DNA of 64,000 bases from Myxococcales bacterium (GTDB taxonomy: Bacteria > Myxococcota_A > Polyangia > Polyangiales > Polyangiaceae), in the NCBI GenBank assembly GCA_016794345.1, contig JAEUKE010000283.1, forward strand, positions 56,669-120,668, read 5' to 3'. Positions 27,801 through 39,700 of this stretch are shown here, one piece after another. The position numbers and the translations under genes were made by a program. The notes below the pieces were generated by a model, which made no database searches, was not told the origin of the DNA, and saw only the letters and a list, made by a program, of their open reading frames with translations. How positions within the stretch are numbered: position 1 is the stretch's first letter; the number at the start of each line of letters is the position of its first letter.

Positions 27801-30800
27801 CAGCAAGATCGTCGCCGACCCCGATACGACCGCGTTCAGCGCCGTCGAGAGCAACGCGCCAACGGGTGACACGCTCATCCAGCATCGCGCGACCCTCCTC
27901 GCGGCCACTGGCTGGACCGAGGCGGAGTTCGACCTTGCAGTGCCGGCGGACCTCCCCGTCGCCGGCGGCAACGCACGGCTCGTCGACTATCCCATCTCCG
28001 ACCACGCCCTCGGCATCTCGAATCTCTCGCGGCTCTACCGCCTGGCGGTCTTCTCGCAAGCGGCGGGCTTGCCGCTCGGAGACTACCTCGTGCTGCGTGC
28101 CTACTCGAACCTCAACGTGCTCGAGGGCGACGGCGACAGCGCTGAGCCCGACAATGCAATCGGGTTTCTCTCGGTAGTCGACACGATGAAGAACCTCGGT
28201 GTCGACCTCGCCGAGCTGGACTTCTATCTGCGCGACTTCGCCAGCAGCGCGAGCGGGCTTCGCCCGTCGCCGGCCGAGGTCGAGTTCTGGGAGAGCGAGG
28301 TACGGAGCGGGGTGCTCCAGGTCGCGAGCCGAACGTCCGAGGTCCAGGATGACGAGGCAGGCGCCGCAACGAACCGCCTGCTTCTGGCGCTTCCCCTCTC
28401 ACCAGCCGAACGCGGCAGCGTCGTGAGCTTCGTCGAACAAGGAGGCGACCCCAGCCGCCTCGACCCGATCGGCCCGTTTGTTTATTCGCTCGTCGATCTG
28501 AAGACGAGGCTCAATCCCGCCGGGGGACTGCCGAGCAAGACCGCGCGATTCTCGCTGCTCGCACAGCAGCTTGCTCGGTACGTGGACGCGTTCAACTTCG
28601 TCGTCCAGTGGCTCGCTTCGCGGTTCCCATGCGACGCAGCCATCGTTCGCCAGATAGTCGGCACTCCTGTCATCCGGTTCGGCGGACAGGCGGCCATTCG
28701 AGCATTCCTTCCCGATCTCGATCCTCCCGGAAGCGAGCCTCTCGAGGGCACCGTGCAGGACCGGAAGGACCTTCTGCAACGCATTCAGAAGGCCATCGGC
28801 ATCATCCGACAGCTCCGGCTGACGCCAACCGAATGTGCCCACGTCTTCCCGCCCGTCGCCGATCTGCCCGGCCCCGACCTGAACGAGCTGCCCATCCCCG
28901 CCACGCCTCCTCCAGCAGCGACGAACCTCGGCGCGCCGGAGCAGGCTCGGTTTGCCGCGTGGCTGCGGCTCGCGCGACTGGTCGAGCTCCGCAACACGTG
29001 GCCTGCCGGCTCGGAGTCACTCTTCGCCGTATTCGCTGCAGCTGCGTCTGGAGCCTCCCTGGGGGCGCTCCAGCAGCAAGTCGCGAACGGTCTCGACGCT
29101 CCGCTCACCGATGTCACTGAGCTCTGCACGCGCTTCGGCCTCGATGCAGCGTCGTTCCGAGACGAGCTCGGCCTCCTCAAGCTCAGCGCCGCACTGGCCG
29201 TGACCAAGCGCCTCGGCGTCTCGGCGAAGGAGGCCATCCGCTGGACCAACGTGGACGAGGCGATCCCTGCTTCCCTGCCGCAAACGGACGCGCCCGGCGC
29301 GACCGATCCGGTCAGCCTCGTCCGCGCCATCCGCCGGGTTGCGCGTGCCCGCAACGGCAGCGCGGGCTGGCGCGACGTCGTTCGTCCGCTTCGCGACAAG
29401 CTCCGCGAGAAACAGCGAGACGCCCTCGTCGAGCTCCTCCTTCACGAGAAGAACAAGAACGACGCGCGGGATCTGTTCGCCGACATCTTCCTCGATGTCG
29501 AGATGACCCCGGCCCAGCTCACCTCCCGCATCGTGCAGGCGACCGGTGCCATCCAGACCTTCGTCCAGCGATCGCTCCTCCGCTACTACAACGACTTCCA
29601 GATCGACGAGGCTGGCGCCAACCAATGGCGCTGGATGAAGAACTACCGGGTCTGGGAAGCCAATCGGAAGATCTTCCTCTACCCCGAAAACTGGATCCAA
29701 CCCGAGCTGCGCGACGACAAGACGCCGCTCTTCGAAGCGTTCGAGCGACAGCTTCGACAGGGCCCGATCACCCTCGACCGCGCCGAGTCCGCCTACCGCA
29801 CCTACCTGGAAGGTCTCGAGGAGCTCTCGAGCCTCGACGTCCGCGCGGTCTGCTGGGAGCCCAAGAACGGCCAGACGTTCTCGCTGCACGCGTCCGAGAA
29901 CCGCACCTACCACGTCTTCGCGCGCACGCGCTCGCCGCACAGGTACTACCACCGCAGGTTCGAAGACGGCGCCTGGCACCCCTGGGAGAAGCTCGACATC
30001 GACATCGAAGGCGATCACCTGATGGCGATCTTCTATCAGGGGAGCCTCTACCTCATCTGGCCAACTCTGGAGGACGTGCCCCATTGGGAGACCGCCCCGC
30101 CTGAGCATGAGCCTTACCTCAACACTCGCCTAGGCTTCCGATATGTCGAGCGCAGGCATGACCGATGGAGCGCAAGCAACCACATCGGCGCCTCCATCGA
30201 ACTCGGCGCGACGCCACCCGAGCGAGCGCTGAGTTTTCAGGCTTTCGAAAACGGTGGTCAGCTCGCAATCGAGGTGCTCGGCTTCGAGACTACGCCAGAC
30301 TCGGCCGACGAAGGAGGCAACGCATCAAGCATCACGCATATCGCAACATTTCTCTTCGACCCACTGCGTCCGGCCAAAGCTTCGGTTCCAGCCATTGCTC
30401 ACCTAGCGCCCAGCGCACAATCGAAGTTGATCGCGGGAGCCTATTCGGCCCGCAGCACGGGTCGGCCGGACAAGACACGGCATCACGGCCAGTTCTTTAT
30501 TCGACGCGAAGATGACAACGAGAACGGCGCAGACGGTCGAATCTGGCTCTACGTTGCCGACGATGATGGGATTGTCGGCCAGCAGAGGCTGGTGCTGGAT
30601 GGCGTCCCGCGAACGATCCGGCTCGTCGTTCCCCGAACCCAGGAGCCGACAAAGGAACGCAAGATCGTCATCCTCCAGGACAGCGCCCGCACCTTCGTCG
30701 CCCGCCTGCTCGAGGTCCCGAAGTTCCAGCAAACGCCGACGCAAGTCGGCCTCAGCAACGGTCAGCTCGTCGCAAAGACATCGATGGCCGTCGCGAGCGT

Positions 30801-33789
30801 CCACAAGACGTACCGCTTCGAGCGCTTCGACCACCCCTTCATTTACGAGTTTCGCAAGGCGCTCGCCAAGGGCGGGCTCGACGGTCTCTTGCGCCGCCAG
30901 ACCCAGTCGACGCCCAGGCTCCAGGACCGGACGGAGGAGCTGGCGTTTTATGGCGCCACGAGCCTCGTCGAGCCGGCGGCTGACGGCGGCGCACCCCTCA
31001 AGGGAGAGGTCGACTTCAAGCACGGCAGCCCCATGAGCGTCTACAACTGGGAGCTCTTCTTTCACCTCCCGTTCGCCATTGCTGTCTCGCTCAGCCGCGA
31101 CGGCCGGTACGAGGACGCGCTCAAGTGGTTCCACTACATCTTCGACCCGATGAACGGCTCGGCGTTGGGAGCGCCGCAGAGCTTCTGGGGCTTCAAGCCG
31201 TTTTACACCCTCAAGAACCTCGTCGACATCCAGGCGGAGGTCGCTGGGAGCTCGCAGAACGAGTACGTCCAAGAAGTAGGCGCTTGGACCGACGCCTCCC
31301 TCTCGAGCGCGGTCTCCGACACGTTCCATGCCCAGATCGCGACGTGGCGCAAGAACCCCTTCAATCCGCACGCCATCGCTCGCCTGCGTCCCGTGGCTTA
31401 CATGAAGGCCGTCGTTCTGAAGTACATCGACAACCTGCTCGGCTGGGCCGACCAGCTCTTCTCACGTGACACAATCGAGTCGATCAACGAGGCGACCCAG
31501 CTCTACCTCCTCGCCTGGGACATACTCGGTCCGCGACCCAACCTCGTCCCCACCCCGCCCCCCCCTTCGAAGACGTACGGGCAGCTCAAGGCAATCGACG
31601 AGTTCGGCAACGCCTTCATCGTGAACACCGAAGCCATCGCCAAGTACAACCCCGCGCTCAGCTTCGACTGCGACAACGTCCACCCGCCGCCGCTCATCGG
31701 ATCGCCCTACTTCTGCACGCCCCCCAACGCCGAGCTTCTCGGAAAGTGGGACGTCGTCGAAGACCGCCTCTTCAAGATCCGCCACAGCCAGAACATCGAA
31801 GGGATCACGAGGCAACTGCCGCTCTTCGCCCCGCCGATCGACCCGGCCTTGCTCGTCCAGGCTGCCGCGTTCGGCATCGACATCCAGAGCGTGCTCAACG
31901 ACATCGCCGCAGGCGCTCCTGCGTTCCGCTTCACCGTCCTGCACGCGCGGGCAACCGAGATCACCTCGTTCGTCATCTCCCTCGGTTCTCAGCTCCTCTC
32001 CGCGATCGAGAAGAAGGACGCCGAGCACCTTGCCATGGTCCGCGCCGAGCAGGACGTCGAGGTGCAGGCGCTCATCCGCGAGACGAAGAAGCTCCAGATC
32101 AAGGCCGCCAAAGAGGACCTCGCCGCAGCGGAGCGATCACGTAGGTTGGCCGAAGAGCGGCGTGACTTCTACAAGCAGGCTCAGGGAAACACCGCGCTCG
32201 AGACCTCCGCACTGCTCTACTCCGGGATCGGTCAGGTCTACCAGACCACGGCGCAAACCATTCAGGGGTCAGCGAGCAGCTCGCACTACGTCCCGAACTT
32301 CCACGTCGGGGTATCGGGCGTCGCCTCTCCAGTCGAAATCACCGTCTCGGGTGGCGAAAGCGCGGGCAACGCGCTTGGGGCTGTCGCGGCAGGGCTGGGG
32401 GCGATCGGCAGCGCCTACCAGTGGGGCGCCACCACCATGGCGACCCAGGCTGGGTACGAACGCCGGGACCAGGAGTTCAAGCTCCAGGAGAGCCTCGCCA
32501 AGAAGGAGATCGCCCAGATCGACAAGCAGATCGCCGCCACGCGTATCCGTGTCGCCGTCGCGGAGTCCGAGCTCACGCTCACCGAGAAGCAGCTCACGCA
32601 AGCGCGCGACGTCCGTCGCGTCATGCTCGAGAAGTTCTCGAAAGAAGACCTCTACGACTGGATGGCCGCTGAAGCCTCCGCCGTCTACTACCAGGCCTAC
32701 AAGCTCGCCTATGACGTCGCCAAGAAGGCCGAGCGCGCCTACCAGATCGAGCGTGGCGACAGCACCCAGACGTACGTCCGCTTCGGCTACTGGGACAGCC
32801 TGAAGCAGGGCCTGCTCGCGGGTGAGAAGCTCGGCCTCGACCTCCGCCGGCTCGACGCGGCCTACCTCGAGAGCAGGCGGGAGCTGGAGCTCACCAAGAA
32901 CATCTCCCTGGCGAAGCACGACCCCGAGCAGCTCCTGGCCCTCCGCGAGACTGGAGTCGCGAAGCTCCGGATCACCGAGAACGATTATGACCGCGACTAC
33001 CCGACGCACTACCTCCGCCGCCTCAAGCAGGTCTCGGTTTCCATGCCGTGCGTGACCGGCCCGTACGAGGGCGTCAGCGCGACCCTCTCCCTCGGTGCGG
33101 GCGACACGCGTGTCTCTCCGACAGCAGGACAGACCCAGCTGTTCCACAACGTGCAGAGCATCTGCACGAGCACGGCACGGGAGGACAGCGGCACGTTCGA
33201 GCTGAATTTTCGCGATGAGCGGCTCCTACCGTTCGAGGGCGTCGGCGCGCATGTCGAAGAGCCCTCGGATCAATGGCGGTTCGAGCTCTCGAATGGGAAC
33301 GAGCTCATCGGCGACTCGATCTCCGATCTCGTCCTCCACATCCGCTACACGGCTCGGTCCGGGCGGAACGGCGCCGCAACGGCAACGAACCGAAAGCGCT
33401 TGTTCCGGCTGAAGCACGACTTCGCGGATGCCTGGGCTGCTTACCAAGAGGGCACGGCGAACGAGATCGTCATGTCATGGACCTCGGGCATGTTCTCGGC
33501 TGGCTGGAAGGAAAGAGCGAACGAGGTCAAAGGCGTCGCGATCTTCACCCGGGCGCCGCTCGCAACCGGCGCCGGCATCAACGCCAATCTCGAGCGGGCC
33601 ACCAGCTCCTGGTCTGCAGGAGGCAGCCCCTGGTCGCCAGGCGGGTCCTCCACGACCCTGTCGATCTGGTCGCCTGCTCCCTCGCCGACCACGCCCGTCG
33701 AAGGCACATGGAAGCTCTCTTTCACGGGTACATCGAACAGGCCCTCCGACGTCTGGCTCATCGTTACCTACAGCACCACCGCGCTGTGA
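24808..33789 (+). CDS. Tc toxin A subunit (TcdA-like pore and receptor-binding component)
   Basis: The 2993-residue protein has the Tc-A landmarks. The VRP1-type motif CEHCQSVYGPAAYLVDLL lies around residue 650, the ABC-toxin/neuraminidase-like segment WMKNYRVWEANRKIFLYPEN around 1610, a long helical part with coiled-coil stretches (about 2400-2700), and the TcB-binding C-terminal domain (EQLLALRETGVAKLRITE onward). Known TcA proteins form a bell-shaped pentamer that injects a toxin held in the TcB-TcC cocoon. This one is some 450 residues longer than Photorhabdus TcdA1, with an N-terminal transthyretin-like beta domain (residues about 5-110). The TcB-TcC gene follows ten bases later. Confidence 0.9.
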   Translation: MTTHKFQGRVIDRSTKLGLTNLCVEALDVRQVVRDVVCAASTDVDGAFTLEVEDDDLDRLFGKSRPVLAFRVVDAAHNVLFSTERSLRWYARGDGTGDIEVDPARVIGKLPGLPKYTLEVTVYDPATGPVSRNIKLLEVDLTASDTIEQPVGGITPMDSKGFARIEYEPTFAGTYKPRPRLKVRCEDGAGALIAETHVCRARPRERVTLVVGGGVYPGPTRHDTTLERVTAALGPASLASMTTAQRETVACRANLPFDEVDAIASAAAMNAAARTISTEAFYGIIKSGLPRNLADLAQHRLPSIRTALEESIARNDVSPSLTSSLSTTMSSLESRLRSELFLARTDAVNVGFIAAQYPALSGAQNEFVRLAMNRDGDAKTFWDAVEANGTTGPLASKFRFIYEAAPLVASHPAMLAELAARKESGALENERALAQYTKTDWLGIIATVGRPTTAASNDAYADSIVARVEARFRTRTIAWRVKQASAGDILNDFFFDGTREHNAAFDFATIRVDRYLAENGTALNNVAVGDREQAKTRLLQMERLFRVTESYAQMKALIDVGIESATTIHEMGLARFIGKVSSPTIDSAAAKKIFELACWTTATANMLKIKFSGMADKVGLTTLPKSFPNLGSLPPKIADWATLFGSLDACACEHCQSVYGPAAYLVDLLRFLAKQNVTTGPTTNGEALFFSYRPDVLRLSLSCENADTPIPYIDLVNEVLEVKTSDLLPSPPAFGTAAIQVDRTEDEQMGAPQTPYPAEFARTYRYFAGETFSTETISYPPASVFHLWNAEARLLLQQLGVPRYELLRLLAISAPTADDTIAAERLGISRRAYRLIAGLDGTNQELWGSASATWDDDLGALPTFLRRSRLGFEEARQLESSHKADGDTNPLFTIRPDVLDPCDTSKMTVSGLTPTGLGLISRLLRLRSALGWTIHEAAQVIATMADNAITDTFLRRLARLEDVRARLGLSPLQASALYANLSRNKGLGLRSFFGDVFLSKIVADPDTTAFSAVESNAPTGDTLIQHRATLLAATGWTEAEFDLAVPADLPVAGGNARLVDYPISDHALGISNLSRLYRLAVFSQAAGLPLGDYLVLRAYSNLNVLEGDGDSAEPDNAIGFLSVVDTMKNLGVDLAELDFYLRDFASSASGLRPSPAEVEFWESEVRSGVLQVASRTSEVQDDEAGAATNRLLLALPLSPAERGSVVSFVEQGGDPSRLDPIGPFVYSLVDLKTRLNPAGGLPSKTARFSLLAQQLARYVDAFNFVVQWLASRFPCDAAIVRQIVGTPVIRFGGQAAIRAFLPDLDPPGSEPLEGTVQDRKDLLQRIQKAIGIIRQLRLTPTECAHVFPPVADLPGPDLNELPIPATPPPAATNLGAPEQARFAAWLRLARLVELRNTWPAGSESLFAVFAAAASGASLGALQQQVANGLDAPLTDVTELCTRFGLDAASFRDELGLLKLSAALAVTKRLGVSAKEAIRWTNVDEAIPASLPQTDAPGATDPVSLVRAIRRVARARNGSAGWRDVVRPLRDKLREKQRDALVELLLHEKNKNDARDLFADIFLDVEMTPAQLTSRIVQATGAIQTFVQRSLLRYYNDFQIDEAGANQWRWMKNYRVWEANRKIFLYPENWIQPELRDDKTPLFEAFERQLRQGPITLDRAESAYRTYLEGLEELSSLDVRAVCWEPKNGQTFSLHASENRTYHVFARTRSPHRYYHRRFEDGAWHPWEKLDIDIEGDHLMAIFYQGSLYLIWPTLEDVPHWETAPPEHEPYLNTRLGFRYVERRHDRWSASNHIGASIELGATPPERALSFQAFENGGQLAIEVLGFETTPDSADEGGNASSITHIATFLFDPLRPAKASVPAIAHLAPSAQSKLIAGAYSARSTGRPDKTRHHGQFFIRREDDNENGADGRIWLYVADDDGIVGQQRLVLDGVPRTIRLVVPRTQEPTKERKIVILQDSARTFVARLLEVPKFQQTPTQVGLSNGQLVAKTSMAVASVHKTYRFERFDHPFIYEFRKALAKGGLDGLLRRQTQSTPRLQDRTEELAFYGATSLVEPAADGGAPLKGEVDFKHGSPMSVYNWELFFHLPFAIAVSLSRDGRYEDALKWFHYIFDPMNGSALGAPQSFWGFKPFYTLKNLVDIQAEVAGSSQNEYVQEVGAWTDASLSSAVSDTFHAQIATWRKNPFNPHAIARLRPVAYMKAVVLKYIDNLLGWADQLFSRDTIESINEATQLYLLAWDILGPRPNLVPTPPPPSKTYGQLKAIDEFGNAFIVNTEAIAKYNPALSFDCDNVHPPPLIGSPYFCTPPNAELLGKWDVVEDRLFKIRHSQNIEGITRQLPLFAPPIDPALLVQAAAFGIDIQSVLNDIAAGAPAFRFTVLHARATEITSFVISLGSQLLSAIEKKDAEHLAMVRAEQDVEVQALIRETKKLQIKAAKEDLAAAERSRRLAEERRDFYKQAQGNTALETSALLYSGIGQVYQTTAQTIQGSASSSHYVPNFHVGVSGVASPVEITVSGGESAGNALGAVAAGLGAIGSAYQWGATTMATQAGYERRDQEFKLQESLAKKEIAQIDKQIAATRIRVAVAESELTLTEKQLTQARDVRRVMLEKFSKEDLYDWMAAEASAVYYQAYKLAYDVAKKAERAYQIERGDSTQTYVRFGYWDSLKQGLLAGEKLGLDLRRLDAAYLESRRELELTKNISLAKHDPEQLLALRETGVAKLRITENDYDRDYPTHYLRRLKQVSVSMPCVTGPYEGVSATLSLGAGDTRVSPTAGQTQLFHNVQSICTSTAREDSGTFELNFRDERLLPFEGVGAHVEEPSDQWRFELSNGNELIGDSISDLVLHIRYTARSGRNGAATATNRKRLFRLKHDFADAWAAYQEGTANEIVMSWTSGMFSAGWKERANEVKGVAIFTRAPLATGAGINANLERATSSWSAGGSPWSPGGSSTTLSIWSPAPSPTTPVEGTWKLSFTGTSNRPSDVWLIVTYSTTAL

Positions 33790-33799
33790 GGGGGCCGTC

Positions 33800-36700
33800 A
33801 TGATGCGCGACGACGACAGCCAATCGAGCAAGGGCGCCGCCCCGAACGACGGCGCCCCGAGCCTGCCACAGACCGGCCCTGACCCCGCACGTCCCGCGAG
33901 CACGCGCAAGGCGCCCGAAGCGCCTCGTCGCGAGACGCCCGCCCTCGCGGAGGGCACGCGCCGGCCGCAGGCCTCGCTGCCCTCCTTCGCTGCGGTCACC
34001 GCACCGAAGCTCGACACCCCGAAGGGTGGCGGCGCTCTTCGGGGGATGGGCGAATCGTTCAAACACAACGCGGCAACGGGCACGTGGTCCATGTCGATCC
34101 CGCTGCCGATCACACCCTCGCCGCGCGGACCGTCGCCGGAGCTTTCGCTCTCGTACGACGTCGGACAAGGACAGGGCGTCTTCGGCCTGGGCTGGTCGCT
34201 CTCGCTCCCCGCGATCACGCGGCGCACGGACAAGAAGATCCCCGAGTACCGCGACAGTGAGGACAGTGACGTGTTCTCACTCGCCGGGGCGGAGGACCTG
34301 ACGCCGCTCCACACCTACGAGGAAGGCCCGCCCGGCACGTGGAGCTGGAGGCGCCACACCACTCGATACCGCCCACGCGTCGAGGGCGGCTTCGCCAAGA
34401 TCGAGCGCCTGCCTGCTGGCGACGGACGCTCGTATTGGCAGGTCGTCACGCGCGACAACGTCACCCACAAGTATGGCCTGACGAGCGAGAGCCGCATCGC
34501 CGACCCGGCGAACGAGGATCGCATCTTCACGTGGCTTCTCTGCGAGACGCGCGACGACCGCGGTCACGTCATCACGTACCACTACGACGCGGAGAGCCTG
34601 GACAACGTCCCGGTCGGCAAACCGAGCGAGGCCCATCGCCGGGCTGGGCTCGCGCCCGTCGTCGCCAATCGCTACCTCAAGCGCGTCAAGTACGGCAACA
34701 CCAGGCCGGGGGACGGCACGACCAACTGCTTCGAGCTCGTCTTCGACTACGGCGATCACACCGGCGCCCCGGCGCCCGGTCCAAACGTCACCAAAGCGTG
34801 CCGCGTCGACCCCTTCTCGTCCTACCGCGCCGGGTTCGAGATCCGCACCTACCGTCTCTGCAAGCGCGTCTTGATGTTCCACCGGTTCCAGACGGAGCTC
34901 GAACGAGCCGATGAGATCGTTCGCGCGCTCGCGTTCACTTACGACGAGACGAACCCCCACGTCACCAAGATGACGGGCGCGACGCTCACCGGGTACACCC
35001 GCCCCGGTGTTGACCTCGTCTCCCAGAGCCTCCCCGCGCTCGTCTTCAGCTACTCTCCGGATGCGCTCTCCAAGCGCGTCAAGGACATGTGGGACGTCCA
35101 ACCATCGCCCACCGCGCCCGGCTCGACGGTCAGCGACTTCCCCGCGCGCACGCTCGGCAAGCGCGCGCAGTGGGTGGACCTGGACGGGGAGGGAATCCCC
35201 GGCATCCTGACGGAAGAGGCAGGCGCGCTCACCTACAAGCGCAACCTCGGCTCCGCGCGCCTCGCGCCGGCGCGCCGTCTACCAAACCAGCCAGCCAACA
35301 CCGCGCTCGCGGCCGGTGCCACGCAGCTCATGGACCTCGCCGGCAACGGCGAGCTCGCGATGGTCGCGCTCTCCGGCTCCGTGCGCGGATACCAGGAGCG
35401 CAAGCCGGACGACTGGGGCCCGTTCACGCCCCTCCACAAGGCGCCCAACGTCGACTGGGACGACCCGAACCTACGCCTGCTGGACCTCAACGGCGACGGC
35501 CGCGATGACATCTTCATCACGCGAGGCGACCACTTCGAGTGGTACCCCTCGGAAGGCAAGGAAGGTTGGGGCTCCCCGCGCCGCATCCCGCGACCGCGAG
35601 ACGAAGAGAAGGGTCCCGCGGTCGTCTTCGCCGGCCCGCACTCCACCGTCTATCTCGCCGACATGTCCGGCGACGGCCTCGCCGACATCGTCCGCGTCAC
35701 CTCGAGTCGCGTCGTCTATTGGCCCAACCTCGGCCACGGTCGCTTCGGCGCGATGGTCACGATGGACGGAGCGCCTGCCCTCGACCCGCCCTCGCAGTTC
35801 CATCCATCCCGCGTTCGCCTCGCCGACCTCGACGGCACCGGCACCGCAGATCTCGTCTACTTCAGCGCGCGCGGGATGCACGTCTTCCGCAACCGCGCCG
35901 GCAACGGCTTCGCCACGGGCGAGCTCAACGACATGGTGCCCACGGCGGACGCCCTCGGCACGATATCCATCATCGACCTCCTCGGCACCGGCACCTCGAG
36001 CATCGTCTGGTCCCCCAACTCGCCGGGTAGCGCACCCCTCCGCTACGTCGACCTCTTCAGCTCCAAGAAACCCAACCTCCTCGAGCAGATCGACAGCTCC
36101 TCCGGCCTCCTCGTCAGGCTCCAGCACGCCTCCTCCGTCAAGTTCTACCTCGCCGACAAGAAGGCCGGGCGGCCGTGGATCACCAAGCTCCCGTTCCCGG
36201 TCCACGTCACCGAACGCGTCGAGACCTACGACCAGATCTCCAAGACCCGCCTCGTCACCACGTACGCCTACCACCACGGCCATTACGACGCGGAGGAGCG
36301 CGAGTTCCGCGGGTTCGGCCTCGTGGAGCAGAAAGACGCCGAGTCCTTCGACGAGCACCACGGCCAGGGTCTGTTCCCGAGCTACCCCGTCGAGAACGGC
36401 GAACAGCTCCAGGCCCCCGTCCTCGTCAAGACCTGGTTCCATACCGGCGATTGGAAGAACCGCGCCGCCCAAGCCGCTCAATACGCCACCGAGTACTGGA
36501 GCGGCGACAACGCCGCCGCCACCATCCCTGCGCCCACACTTCCTGCGGGCCTCACCCCCGACGAGCTCAAGGAAGCCTGCCGCGCCCTCCGTGGCGTCCC
36601 GCTCCGTGTCGAGACCTATGGCCTCGACGGCACCCCCCAAGCCACGACCCCGTTCGCCGTCTCTCAGCACACCTACGAGATCCGCAAGCTCCAGCCGCGC

Positions 36701-39700
36701 TTCACCAACCCGGCTGGCAACATCCTCCGCGGCTGCTTCTTCACGGTCGACAGCGAGACGCGCGAGTACCAGTACGAGCGCGACGCCTCCGACCCGCGCC
36801 TCCTCCATTCCCTCGCGCTCTCCGTCGACGCTTACGGAACTGTCCTTCAGTCAGCCCTCGTCGCCTACGCCCGGCGCGGCACGACGCCGCCAGGCGAGCA
36901 AGCGAGCAGCCTTTGCATCGTCAGCGATCTGACGGTCAAGCACCTCGATGTTGACCCGGGCGGCTACCGCCTCGCCATCCCCATTGCCGGCAAGACCTAC
37001 CAGCTCACTGGTTTTACCGGGTCCCAGACCGCCCCCACGAGCCCGAGCAGCCTCAAGGCCGAGCTCACCAACGCCGCTACCATTGGCTACCACGAGCCGC
37101 ACACGTCCGGCCTCCAGATGCGGACCGTCGAGCACATCAAGCTCCGCTACTGGAAGAGCAGCAACCTTCCCACGACGCTTCCGCCCGCCGAGGCGAACCT
37201 GATGGCTTCCGGGGATGCCGACTACCGCGCGATTCTCTTCGAGGCGTACCAGCTCGACAGCACGAGTGATCTCCTCAGCCAGGTCGACGGCAAGGTTACG
37301 AGCACAATCCTGACCGAGGGCGGCTACGTCACCCCGAGCGGCGAGACCGGTAACTGGATCCCGAGTGGCTACTCCCTCCCGGACGCCAGCAGGTTCTACC
37401 TCCCCATCTCGTTCACCGATCCATTCGGCCGGACGACAACAATTGCCTACGATACTCCGTACACGCTGCTCGTCATCCAGATCACCGATCCGCTATCCAA
37501 TTCAGTCGCCGCCAGTCACGACTACCGCACCCTCGCGCCCCGCCTCCTCACCGACCCCAACGCCAACCGCGTCGAAGCCGAGTACGACGCGCTTGGCCGC
37601 GTCGCGAAGATCGCCATCGAAGGCAGGGCCGGGTCATCCGACGGCGACAGCCTGCTCGCTCCGACGGAGGAATTCACCTACGAGACGAACCGCTGGACCG
37701 GGTCTGCCCTGCCCAACCGCGTCAAGCGCAAGGCCCGCGAGGTCCACGGCACCACCACCCTCTTCCAAGAGAGCTACACCTACACGGACGGAAGCGGTCG
37801 CATCGCCCTCGTCAAGGTCCAAGCCGAGCCCGGCAAAGCGCCCGCGCTCGATGGCAACGGTAACGTCATCGACGTCGACGCCGATCCTCGCTGGGTAGGC
37901 AGCGGCAAGACCGTCCTCAACAACAAGGGCAACCCCGTCAAGCAGTACGAGCCCTTCTTCTCCACCACGCACGAATGGGAAGACGAGAACGCCATCCGCA
38001 AATGGGGCGTCACTGCCGTCGTTACCTATGACGCCCTCGGCCGCGTCACCAAGACCGACAAACCCAACGGATCCTACCGCCGCGCCACCTGGACGCCATG
38101 GGTCCGCGAGGACTTCGACGAGAACGACACGGTGCTCGACACCGGCAATCTCTGGCGCGCCGCGCGCCTCGCTACCGCGACGCCGACCCCCAGTGCCGCG
38201 GAGCAGCGAGCTCGCCAGCTCGCCGAGGCCCACGCCGGCACGCCCACGCTCACCCATACCGACGTCCTCGGCCGGCCCTTCCTCGTCCAGGTCGACAACG
38301 GCACGGCCACCTCACACGACCGCTACGACACCCGCACCAAGCTGGACATCGAAGGCCACCCTCTCGAGGTCACGGACCCCCTCGGCCGCACCTGCCAGAC
38401 CAACAAGTTCTCCATCAGCGGCCAACTGCTGAAGGAGACCAACCTCGACCGTGGCAGCCGGTGGATGTTCGCCAACGTCGCGGGCAGCCCCATTCGCCGC
38501 TGGGACGAACGCGACCAGACCTTCCGCTCCGTCTATGACGAGCTCCAGCGTCCCACGCACCTCTACCTCAAGGTCGGCGCCGCCGCCGAGACCCTGCTCG
38601 AGCGCAGGTACTACGGCGAAGCCGCATCCAGCCTCCAGATCGACAACCTCCGCGGCCAGCTGATCCGCCTGTTCGACCAGGCAGGCAAGCTCGCGTTCAC
38701 CACCTTCGACTTCAAGGGCAACCTCCGAGAGTCCTCTCGCCAGCTCGCGACCGATTACAACGCCAACCTCGACTGGTCCACGCTCGCCAGCATCACGAAC
38801 CCCACCACCGCCGATTCCACCGTCGCCTCGTCCCTGGAGACGGAGACCTTCACCGAGGCACGCGAATACGACGCCCTCAACCGAATCACCAAGCTCACCA
38901 CGTACGACAAAAGCCAGCACATCCCCGGGTACAACAGGGCCGCGTTGCTCGAGACGGTTGACGTCAAGATCCGCGGCGCGAGCACGGCGACGCGCTTCGT
39001 CCGCAACATCGAGTACGACGCCAAGGGCCAGCGCACCAAGCTCGAGCTCGGGGATGCGAGCACCGCCACCACCACGGTCTATTCGTACGACCCGCTCACC
39101 TTCCGGCTCAGCGCGCTCGTCACCACGCGCACCTCCCCGAGCAACACGCTCCAGTCGCTCTCGTACACCTTCGACCCGGTCGGCAACATCATCGCCATCG
39201 CGGACGCGGCGCAGCAGACCGTCTTCTACAACAACAGCGTCGTCAGCTCAGACCAGCAATTCGAATACGACGCGATCTACCGCCTCAAGCAGGCAACCGG
39301 CCGCGAGCATAGCTCCACCCTCACCAACAGCCAGCGCGACCACAACGACCTCGAGATCAACCCGCTCCCGCACCCGAACGACTCGGCCGCCGTCCGGAAC
39401 TACATCGAGGACTACGTCTACGACCTCATCGGCAACCTCACTTCTCTCCAGCACACCGCCGTCGGCAGCCCCACCTCGAGCTGGACGCGCACGTACACCT
39501 ATCCAACCGGAACGGGTACCAACCGCCGTCTCCTCTCCACCTCCGGTGGCGCAAGCTTCGGCTACGATCTCCACGGCAACACGACGTCGATGCCGCACCT
39601 CTCGACGATCACGTATTCGCCATTCGACCAGATGAAGTCGGCGGATAAAGGTGGTGGCGGCATCGTCCACTTCACCTATGACGCTTCAGGCAACCGAGTC

